Of a DNA stretch of 64,000 bases, positions 57,730 through 64,000 are shown piece by piece; the first letter of the stretch is position 1; each line of letters starts with the position of its first letter. The DNA is from Caproiciproducens sp. NJN-50 (lineage in GTDB: Bacteria > Bacillota > Clostridia > Oscillospirales > Acutalibacteraceae): contig NZ_CP035283.1 of the NCBI RefSeq assembly GCF_004103755.1, positions 1,488,001 to 1,552,000 on the forward strand. The letters run 5' to 3'. The translations under genes were made by a program, and so were the position numbers. The notes beneath the pieces were generated by a model, which was given only the letters and a program-made list of their open reading frames with translations, did not search any database and was not told the origin of the DNA.

Positions 57730-58440
57730 GAATAGTTACCCCCCGGCAAAGCCGGGGGTTCTTCATATGCGGGCAAAGCCCTGTATTACTGGCTGCGCCT
57801 CAAGGCGCTGGTACGGTCTGCCAATTGCAAAAGTTTGTTACTTGCTACCCGTAAACGGGTCTGCATACTCCTTAAGCGTCATCTGGTCTTCAACCTGATC
57901 TTCTTCCAATTGATTTTTGATGTACTCAGCTATTGCTTTGTCATTTTTCCCTGCCGTATCTACAAAATAGCCTCTACACCAAAATGTCCGGTTCCCATAT
58001 TTGTACTTCAAATTCGCGTGCCGCTCAAATATCAGCAAAGTGCTCTTTCCTTTGATAAATCCTACGAATCCGGAAACGCTCATCTTCGGTGGTATTTTTA
58101 CCAACATGTGTATATGATCCGGACACACCTCTGCTTCCATGATTTCCACCTGTTTCCAGTTACATAACTCCCGCAGTATTTTTCCTATCTCAGCCCGCAT
58201 ATTTCCGTACGCTACTTTTCTACGATACTTGGGTGCAAACACTATGTGGTATTTGCAATTCCAGCTCGTATGGTTTAAACTATCTATATCATTCGTCTTC
58301 ATGTCGAATGTGCCTCCTTTTGATATGTTTTGTTGCAGTTGGCAGACCGCAGCTTTTATTATATCAAAAGGAGGTTTTTTACTATTATCACCGCTAAAGC
58401 TTTTTTTGAACTCCCGGCACAGCCGGGAGTTTTCGTATTA
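57730..58440. mobile_element. IS200/IS605-type insertion sequence (tnpA only)
   Basis: A single transposase gene on the minus strand lies between two subterminal hairpins: CCCCCGGC/GCCGGGGG (57740-57758) and AACTCCCGGC/GCCGGGAGTT (58409-58431). A further GGTCTGCCAA (57814 region) / TTGGCAGACC (58337 region) inverted pair lies inside. There are no terminal inverted repeats or target duplication, as expected for this family. Ends are approximate. Confidence 0.8.
57838..58302 (-). CDS. IS200/IS605 transposase TnpA (HUH/Y1)
   Basis: 154-residue single-strand transposase. CKYHIVFAPKYRRKVAYG at the N-terminus, the HUH pair in CPDHIHMLVKIPPK and the catalytic Tyr in the EYIKNQ helix are present. 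Full length; it looks active. No tnpB is associated. Confidence 0.95.
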   Translation of the reverse strand: MKTNDIDSLNHTSWNCKYHIVFAPKYRRKVAYGNMRAEIGKILRELCNWKQVEIMEAEVCPDHIHMLVKIPPKMSVSGFVGFIKGKSTLLIFERHANLKYKYGNRTFWCRGYFVDTAGKNDKAIAEYIKNQLEEDQVEDQMTLKEYADPFTGSK

Positions 58441-58448
58441 CAATCAGA

Positions 58449-58484
58449 AACACGGCGGGCCGATCATCGGCCCGCCGTGTTTCC
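58449..58484 (-). terminator. Strong terminator of the ECF/DUF4430 unit
   Basis: CACGGCGGGCCGA and TCGGCCCGCCGTG form a perfect 13-bp stem with a 3-base loop, with T-runs on both sides, immediately behind the minus-strand ECF gene. Confidence 0.85.
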
Positions 58485-59012
58485 TTATCCAATAAAATTC
58501 TTTTTCCTCATGCGTTCAAGCCTGTCCGTCAGCGGACGGTACAGAAACAGGGTGGTGACAAAATTCGCCGCGCCGTGGGCCAGATCGAACGGGATTCCGC
58601 TGATGAGATAGGTCAGCGCGTAAACGGGTCCGAACAGGACCAGCTTGATCCCGCCGGAAGGAAGGTCGAACAGGAGCCCGAACAGGCCGAGCAGCACGGC
58701 GGCGCACAGTTCTTTGGAATCCTTTTTCAAAAAAACATGAGTCAGGACCGTCAGCAGGGGCCAGTTGATGTAATAGAGGACGATCCAGTCACCGGCCCCG
58801 TAATAGGCGCTTTCCAGCACGGTGATGGTCGTGAAAACCAGAGCGGCCGCAAGGCCGCGGCCGAACCCCATGACGACGGTGAAAACGGCAAGGAGCAGTG
58901 AAACAAGCTCCACGCCGGCGACGGGGGCGAGCACCAGTTTGACCCCGAAGGTCAGCGCCGCCCACACGCCGACCAGCGTGACGCTGCGGACGTCGGGTTT
59001 TCGTTGTTTCAT
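58485..59012 (-). CDS. ECF transporter S component
   Basis: 175-residue membrane protein with about five or six helices, of the energy-coupling-factor substrate-binding type (VGVWAALTFGVKLVLAPVAGVELVS, then FLKKDSKELCAAVLLGLFGLLFD). It would dock onto a shared EcfAAT module encoded elsewhere. The start overlaps the DUF4430 gene end by 4 bases. The substrate is unknown; pairing with DUF4430 and closeness to B12-dependent metH suggest a cobalamin-like molecule. Confidence 0.82.
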   Translation of the reverse strand: MKQRKPDVRSVTLVGVWAALTFGVKLVLAPVAGVELVSLLLAVFTVVMGFGRGLAAALVFTTITVLESAYYGAGDWIVLYYINWPLLTVLTHVFLKKDSKELCAAVLLGLFGLLFDLPSGGIKLVLFGPVYALTYLISGIPFDLAHGAANFVTTLFLYRPLTDRLERMRKKNFIG

Positions 59013-59404
59013 AGCGGCATCAGCGTAAAGGTGTACACCTTTCCATCTTCCAGCGGAAGCCGGGAAACGCCGACCGCGGCATCGGTTCCGTTTACTTTGA
59101 TGTTGAAGTACTCTTTGGAGGAATCCGCCTTGACTCCCAGCAGGCCGGAGACAAATTTGCCGTACTGACTGTCCTCCATTTCGGTCTGCAGACCGCCTTT
59201 TTCATCTTCCAGCAAGTCGGCGACATAAGACCGGTTGGTTCGGTATTCAAAGGTACGGTCAATGTTTTTTGACTCGACGACCACCTCGATTTTCACCGAT
59301 TTCTGCCCGCTCTGCGCTTTGGGGGCGAGAAACGCCAGATAACCTGCGAAAAGCAGGGCGCACACGGCGAGCACTGCCGCGGAAATTCCAATCTTTTTTT
59401 TCAC
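59009..59404 (-). CDS. DUF4430 (transcobalamin C-like) secreted protein
   Basis: 131-residue protein: signal/anchor helix (IGISAAVLAVCALLFAGYLAF), then a DUF4430 beta-grasp-like domain (EVVVESKNIDRTFEYRTNRSYVADLL; YFNIKVNGTDAAVGVSRLPLEDG). DUF4430 is related to the corrinoid-capping domain of transcobalamin and intrinsic factor. The start is GTG 59404 with AAAGGGA. Coupled to an S component, it may present a ligand at the cell surface. Confidence 0.82.
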   Translation of the reverse strand: MKKKIGISAAVLAVCALLFAGYLAFLAPKAQSGQKSVKIEVVVESKNIDRTFEYRTNRSYVADLLEDEKGGLQTEMEDSQYGKFVSGLLGVKADSSKEYFNIKVNGTDAAVGVSRLPLEDGKVYTFTLMPL

Positions 59405-59502
59405 GGTGATTTCCCTTTCCAATGAAATATTGTGACAGACTCCCATTCAATTATAAGCGGACGCGGACCCGAAAAGCAAGGAAGAACTTTTTGCGGGAAG
59501 CA

Positions 59503-59531
59503 TTGACTTGAAGCGCGGGCGCGGTTATAAT
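59503..59531 (+). promoter_or_regulatory. Promoter of the metH T-box transcript
   Basis: TTGACT (59503-59508), 17-base spacer, TATAAT (59526-59531). Confidence 0.85.
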
Positions 59532-59544
59532 AAAGAAAAGTTCA

Positions 59545-59845
59545 TGTTGCAAACGCGGTGACAAAGAAAGTAAATGGTCCCAATGCGCCAAACAGAGAGC
59601 GTTCCACGGCGAAGGCCGGGCTGGGAGGAAGCTGGCGGCGGGATGATTGAAAATCACTTTTGAGCGGCGCACCGAGACGGTTTCCGTTTAGGCTGCGACG
59701 GGGTTTCCCGTTAGCGAAACAGGGTATGAAGAGCGAGAGGCTCGTACCTGATGAGGTCCTCTGCCGTGAGGCGCGGGCAAACGGAAGTGGTATCGCGGGA
59801 TTTGTCGTCCCGTCTTCTTTGAGAAAGGAAGACGGGATTTTTGTT
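59545..59845 (+). ncRNA. T-box leader upstream of the MetH genes
   Basis: AGAGAG (59596 region), the distal-loop-like GGCTGGGAGGAAG and the T-box core GGAAGTGGTATCGCGG (59783-59798) are present. The terminator CCCGTCTTC (59809-59817) and GAAGACGGG (59828-59836) ends in T5. A methionine identity is inferred from the genes; an ATG near 59643 is a possible specifier, but stem I was not folded. The leader accounts for the 59447-59881 gap. Confidence 0.82.
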
Positions 59846-59881
59846 TATCCGGAAAGGGCTAAAAGGAGGGGAAACGGCGAC

Positions 59882-60544
59882 GTGCGAACGGAAGAAAATG
59901 AAGTTCTCCGCTATCTCGGCTACCGGGGTTCTTCCGCTTCGGCGGACGTGCGGAACAAAGTGATGCTCTGCCTGGATCAACTGGCCGAAACCTGTCCCGG
60001 GCGAAGCGTTTTCCGCCGCTTTCCCGTTGTGCTCGGGGACGGCTGCGTTACGCTCGGGGAGCTGAAAATCGAAAGCAGAGAGTTGAGAGTGCACCTGGAC
60101 GGATGCAGGGAGGCTTACCTATTTGCCGCGACGCTCGGCGCGCGGGCCGATCTTCTGCTTGAACGGTATTCCAGGACCGATATGAGCCTTGCGGCCGTAT
60201 TTCAGGCGGCTGCCGCCGCAAGGGTGGAAAGCTACTGTGATTGGATTCAGGAACGGCTGGCGGAGGAAGCTGCCGGAGAGGGGCTGCACCTCCGGCCCCG
60301 GTACAGCCCCGGTTACGGTGACTTTTCAATCCTGCACCAGAAGGATATCCTTCGCCTTCTCGACTGTCCGAAACGAATCGGGCTCTCCATGACGGAAAGC
60401 TTTCTGCTGGTTCCGACCAAATCGGTGACGGCGGTCATTGGGATCACGGCGGACGGTACGACCTGCCATATCGGGAAATGCATGGAATGCGGCGCGGAGC
60501 ACTGCCCGTTCCGAAAGGAGGACCCAAATGAATCTGAAACATGA
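59882..60544 (+). CDS. MetH reactivation-domain protein (AdoMet-binding, separate gene)
   Basis: 220-residue soluble protein homologous to the C-terminal activation domain of B12-dependent methionine synthase. The AdoMet-binding region is LRPRYSPGYGDFSILHQKDI, and MTESFLLVPTKSVTAVIG is the other characteristic block. It ends with a Cys-rich tail (CMECGAEHCPF). In trans it would reductively remethylate oxidised cobalamin on MetH. The start is GTG 59882 with AGGAGGGG about 12 bases upstream. It overlaps metH by 17 bases. Confidence 0.88.
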   Translation: MRTEENEVLRYLGYRGSSASADVRNKVMLCLDQLAETCPGRSVFRRFPVVLGDGCVTLGELKIESRELRVHLDGCREAYLFAATLGARADLLLERYSRTDMSLAAVFQAAAAARVESYCDWIQERLAEEAAGEGLHLRPRYSPGYGDFSILHQKDILRLLDCPKRIGLSMTESFLLVPTKSVTAVIGITADGTTCHIGKCMECGAEHCPFRKEDPNESET

Positions 60545-62897
60545 CCTTGGACGGAGGATGGTTTTCTTCGACGGCGGCATGGGGACGCTGCTCCAGGCCA
60601 ACGGCCTGGGGGTGGGGGAACTCCCGGAACTTTGGAATCTTCAAAGGCCTGAATTGATCGAGAGCATCCACCGGCGGTATCTGGAGGCCGGGGCCGACCT
60701 GATTAAAACCAACACCTTCGGCGCGAATCGAATCAAGCTTCGGGACAGCGGGCGCGGCGTGGAAGAGATTATTTCCGCGGCAGTGCGGCTGGCAAAGAAG
60801 GCGACGGCGGGAACAGAGGCACTGGTCGCTATGGATATCGGCCCGACAGGGAAGCTGATGAAGCCGGTCGGAGACCTGGAGTTTGAAGATGCGGTATCCG
60901 TTTTCGCTGAAGCGGCAATGGCGGGAGAACAGGCCGGGGCGGACCTGATTCTGATCGAAACAATGGGCGACACCCTCGAATGCAAGGCGGCCGTGCTCGC
61001 CGCGAAGGAAAACACGTCACTGCCGGTATTTGCGACCGTGATCGTCGACGAGGCCGGGAGGCTGCTGACCGGAGGGGATATCCCCGCGTTCGCCGCGCTT
61101 CTGGAGGGCCTCGGCGCCGACGCATTGGGGTTAAACTGCGGATTCGGCCCGGACCAGATGAAGCGTCTTCTGCCCGGTCTCCTGGAGTGCTGCTCGATTC
61201 CGGTGATCGTAAATCCAAACGCCGGACTGCCGCGGGTCGTTGACGGACAAAATGTCTATGACGTGACCCCGGACGAATTTGCCGCCGACATGAAGGAAAT
61301 GGCGGAGAGCGGCGCGTGGATCATCGGAGGCTGCTGTGGGACCACGCCCGATTATATCCGTGCGATGACCCGGCTTTGCCGGGATATCGTTCCCAAACCG
61401 ATTGGAAAGAAGAGTCTCACGGTCATATCCTCTTACTCCCGCGCGGTCGTATTCGGGAGGCGTCCGGTTCTGATCGGTGAGCGGATCAACCCGACGGGCA
61501 AAAAACGGCTGAAACAGGCCCTTCGGGAAAACGACATGGATTACCTGATGCGTGAGGCTGTCACCCAGCAAAGCAACGGCGCACAGGTGCTGGACGTCAA
61601 TGTCGGATTGCCGGAACTGGACGAAACGGAAGTTCTCAGCCGCGCGGTCCGGGAAATCCAGGGGGTGACCGATCTGCCGCTTCAGATCGACACATCCAGC
61701 GTAAAAGCGATGGCATCCGCCATGCGCGTTTACAACGGCAAACCGCTGGTCAATTCGGTCAACGGAAAGGAAGAATCGATGCGGTCGGTCTTTCCGCTGA
61801 TTCGGAAATACGGGGGCGTGGCAATCGCCCTGACTCTGGACGAAAGCGGAATCCCGGAGACGGCGGAGGGCCGGTTCGCGGTCGCGGAAAAAATCCTGCG
61901 GACCGCAGAAGAGTACGGGCTCGGAAAAAAGGATCTCGTGTTTGATCCGCTTGCCATGACGATCAGTGCCGGCCAGCAGAATGCGAGAGTTACGCTTGAA
62001 TCGCTTCGTTTGATCCGCGGCCGGCTCGGTGCGTACACGTCCCTCGGCGTTTCCAATATTTCGTTCGGCCTGCCGGGGCGGGAGCGCATCAACGCGGCGT
62101 TCTTCGTCATGGCGATGCAGAACGGCCTCGGCGCCGCCATCCTGAATCCGGGTTCGGCGGCGATGATGGACGCTTATTACGCGTTCTGCGCCCTCAGCGG
62201 AGCGGATGACCGCTGTCTGGACTATATCGGCAGATATTCCGGGCAGGAGGAGCGGAAACCTGCGCTGCCGCCGGGCGGCGATTTGCCGCTTCAGGAATCG
62301 ATCCGGCGCGGTTTGAAGGACAGCGCCCGTTCGGCGGTAACCGCGCTCCTTGAGAGACGGGAGCCTCTCGAAATCATCAACTCTGAAATGATCCCGGCTC
62401 TCGACCAGGTTGGGAAAGAATTCGAAAAAGGCACCCTGTTTCTGCCCCAGCTTTTAATGAGCGCGGAAGCCGCGAAATCCGCTTTCGAGATCCTTCGGGA
62501 AAAAATGAGCGAGAGCGGGCAAACGGAGAAAAAGGGCAGAGTGATTCTTGCCACGGTCAAGGGTGATATTCACGATATCGGCAAAAACATCGTCAAGGTT
62601 CTGTTGGAAAACTACGGATTCGACGTGCTCGACCTCGGCAGGGACGTGGCTCCGGAAAAAGTCGTCGAGGCGGCGGCTGGACAGCGGGTCCGTCTGGTCG
62701 GGCTGAGCGCCCTGATGACCACCACGGTCGTGAGCATGGAGGAAACCATCCGGCAGCTTCATCTGGCGGCTCCGGACTGCAAAGTGATGGTGGGCGGCGC
62801 CGTTTTGACGCAGGAGTACGCCGACCGAATTCACGCCGATTTTTATTCTCCGGACGCGATGGGGTCCGTACGATACGCCCAAAAAGTTTTTTCATAA
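60528..62897 (+). CDS. metH: Methionine synthase, B12-dependent, without activation domain
   Basis: 789-residue enzyme that transfers the methyl group from methyl-THF to homocysteine. Domains: homocysteine-binding barrel (about 1-300) with zinc cysteines in LGLNCGFGP and IGGCCGTTP; pterin-binding barrel (about 310-570; GERINPTGKKRLKQAL); cap; and B12-binding Rossmann domain with KGDIHDIGKNIV (the DxHxxG cobalt ligand). The usual activation domain of about 300 residues is missing and is encoded by the gene just upstream. AAAGGAGG precedes ATG 60528. Confidence 0.96.
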   Translation: MNLKHDLGRRMVFFDGGMGTLLQANGLGVGELPELWNLQRPELIESIHRRYLEAGADLIKTNTFGANRIKLRDSGRGVEEIISAAVRLAKKATAGTEALVAMDIGPTGKLMKPVGDLEFEDAVSVFAEAAMAGEQAGADLILIETMGDTLECKAAVLAAKENTSLPVFATVIVDEAGRLLTGGDIPAFAALLEGLGADALGLNCGFGPDQMKRLLPGLLECCSIPVIVNPNAGLPRVVDGQNVYDVTPDEFAADMKEMAESGAWIIGGCCGTTPDYIRAMTRLCRDIVPKPIGKKSLTVISSYSRAVVFGRRPVLIGERINPTGKKRLKQALRENDMDYLMREAVTQQSNGAQVLDVNVGLPELDETEVLSRAVREIQGVTDLPLQIDTSSVKAMASAMRVYNGKPLVNSVNGKEESMRSVFPLIRKYGGVAIALTLDESGIPETAEGRFAVAEKILRTAEEYGLGKKDLVFDPLAMTISAGQQNARVTLESLRLIRGRLGAYTSLGVSNISFGLPGRERINAAFFVMAMQNGLGAAILNPGSAAMMDAYYAFCALSGADDRCLDYIGRYSGQEERKPALPPGGDLPLQESIRRGLKDSARSAVTALLERREPLEIINSEMIPALDQVGKEFEKGTLFLPQLLMSAEAAKSAFEILREKMSESGQTEKKGRVILATVKGDIHDIGKNIVKVLLENYGFDVLDLGRDVAPEKVVEAAAGQRVRLVGLSALMTTTVVSMEETIRQLHLAAPDCKVMVGGAVLTQEYADRIHADFYSPDAMGSVRYAQKVFS

Positions 62898-62962
62898 GTA
62901 GTCTGCCGGGAACGGCACCAATCTGACGCTCCCGTTAAAATTAATCCTGTGAGGTGTTGTCA

Positions 62963-64000
62963 ATGAACAGTGATGCATTGAGAAAAAGCATGCCGAAACG
63001 CGCGCTGCTCCACGCGCTGGGCCTGACCAATGAAGAGATCGACCGCCCGCTGGTCGGCGTCGTCAGTTCCTACAATGAAATCGTTCCGGGGCACATGAAC
63101 CTGGACAAGGTGGTGGAGGCCGTCAAGCTCGGCGTCTCCATGGCGGGCGGAACCCCGCTCGTCTTCCCCGCAATCGCTGTCTGTGACGGTCTTGCCATGG
63201 GTCATCAGGGGATGAAGTATTCGCTGGTTTCCCGCGAGCTGATCGCGGATTCCACCGAATCCATGGCGCTGGCGCATGCGTTCGACGCCCTCGTCATGGT
63301 CCCGAATTGCGACAAGAACGTTCCCGGCCTTCTGATGGCCGCGGCGCGGCTGAATCTTCCCACGATTTTTGTCAGCGGCGGACCCATGCTGGCGGGAAAA
63401 GTGAACGGAAAAAAAGTCAGCTTCTCCAGCGTTTCGGAGGCGGTCGCGGAATGCGATACCGGAAGGATTTCCAAAGAGACGCTGTGCGAGTTTGAAAACA
63501 ACGGCTGCCCGACCTGCGGCTCCTGCTCCGGCATGTACACGGCAAACAGCATGAACTGCCTGACGGAGGTCCTGGGTATGGGGCTGCCGGGCAACGGAAC
63601 CATTCCGGCGGTCTATTCGGAACGGATCCAGCTGGCAAAGCGCGCAGGGATGCAGGTGATGGAGCTCCTGCGCAAAGAGATCCGTCCGCGCGATATCATG
63701 ACGGAAGGCGCGTTCCGCAACGCGGAGACAGTCGACATGGCGCTCGGGTGCAGCACCAACAGCATGCTGCATCTTCCGGCGATCGCTCACGAGTGCGGCA
63801 TCGAGCTGAACCTTGATTTCGCGAATGAAGTCAGCGACCACACGCCCTGCCTGTGCCACCTGGCGCCCGTCGGGCATACTTACATCGAGGAACTCAACGA
63901 GGCGGGCGGCGTTCCGGCCGTCATGCATGAGATCGACAAGCTGGGGCTTTTGGACACGAATCTGATGACCTGCACGGGAAAAACGGTGAGGGAGAACATC
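62963..64000 (+). CDS. ilvD: Dihydroxy-acid dehydratase, 3' end outside window
   Basis: Open to the last base (346 codons visible). It makes 2-oxoisovalerate and 2-oxo-3-methylvalerate for Val, Leu and Ile. PKRALLHALGLTNEEIDRP, VSSYNEIVPGHMNLD, the Fe-S ligand regions VPNCDKNVPGLLMA and CPTCGSCSGMYTANSMNC, and ALGCSTNSMLHLPAIAHE identify it. GAGGTG precedes ATG 62963. No leader with T-box features lies in the 65-base gap after metH. Confidence 0.97.
   Translation, partial: MNSDALRKSMPKRALLHALGLTNEEIDRPLVGVVSSYNEIVPGHMNLDKVVEAVKLGVSMAGGTPLVFPAIAVCDGLAMGHQGMKYSLVSRELIADSTESMALAHAFDALVMVPNCDKNVPGLLMAAARLNLPTIFVSGGPMLAGKVNGKKVSFSSVSEAVAECDTGRISKETLCEFENNGCPTCGSCSGMYTANSMNCLTEVLGMGLPGNGTIPAVYSERIQLAKRAGMQVMELLRKEIRPRDIMTEGAFRNAETVDMALGCSTNSMLHLPAIAHECGIELNLDFANEVSDHTPCLCHLAPVGHTYIEELNEAGGVPAVMHEIDKLGLLDTNLMTCTGKTVRENI

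Noticed and set aside
1..64000. CRISPR arrays
   Set aside because: No evenly spaced short repeats seen; the tRNA cluster and the DUF1048 genes are the only local repetitions of note.

Overview
The window reads as chromosomal DNA of a spore-forming, anaerobic clostridium, probably from the Oscillospirales (Ruminococcaceae/Oscillospiraceae). The support is a Firmicutes-type gene order (tig-clpP-clpX-lon-engB; rplS-lepB-rbgA-rnhB-yraN), three T-box leaders, a SpoIVFB-like M50 protease, frequent TTG/GTG starts, and a GC-rich core broken by AT-rich islands. The genus is not determined.

Layout. 1-15.5 kb: housekeeping genes on the plus strand (thymidylate kinase end, DUF2156/GNAT pair, DJ-1, 5-FCL, mltG, U32 peptidase, a penicillin-binding protein, T-box-alaS, HIT, PRTase, comEC, holA, RNase M5-like), then tRNA-Leu. 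15.7-19.4 kb: AT-richer accessory island with two divergent HxlR-regulated units (phzF; acetyltransferase plus flavodoxin-fold reductase) and decayed sequence. 20.0-26.6 kb: a catabolic module of glucarate dehydratase, a PrpR-type regulator with a degenerate sigma-54 domain, and a TctBAC transporter. 26.9-29.1 kb: AT-rich segment in which a tyrosine recombinase gene lies between perfect 30-bp inverted repeats next to an HD-GYP c-di-GMP phosphodiesterase gene. This looks like a self-encoded invertible switch and is the most interesting part of the window. 29.2-31.8 kb: ferritin-like protein, choloylglycine hydrolase family enzyme, LUD protein. 32.0-45.6 kb: housekeeping block (membrane protein plus SpoIVFB-like protease, rplS, two signal peptidases, rbgA, rnhB, yraN, thrC, tig, clpP, clpX, lon, engB). 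46.2-46.7 kb: five tRNAs. 46.8-49.2 kb: degV and T-box-ilvE. 49.3-52.5 kb: minus-strand PadR / three DUF1048 / DrrAB-type ABC exporter cassette containing gene fossils. 53.9-57.7 kb: TtcA-like protein and copper-export genes (small Cys-Cys protein, copA, copZ). 57.7-58.4 kb: IS200-type element. 58.5-59.4 kb: ECF S-component plus DUF4430 protein. 59.5-62.9 kb: T-box, MetH reactivation-domain protein and MetH as separate genes. From 62.96 kb: ilvD, cut by the window end.

How the parts work together. Amino-acid genes respond to tRNA charging through T-boxes (alaS, ilvE, metH), and ilvD supplies the branched-chain 2-oxo acids that ilvE aminates. The B12-dependent methionine synthase lies beside a DUF4430/ECF pair that could import a corrinoid or related nutrient. 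Protein quality control (trigger factor, ClpXP, Lon) is clustered. The PadR cassette is an inducible efflux system and the Cop genes form a copper export unit. In the recombinase locus, inversion would change what lies directly upstream of the HD-GYP gene, so a c-di-GMP-lowering enzyme could be phase-variable.
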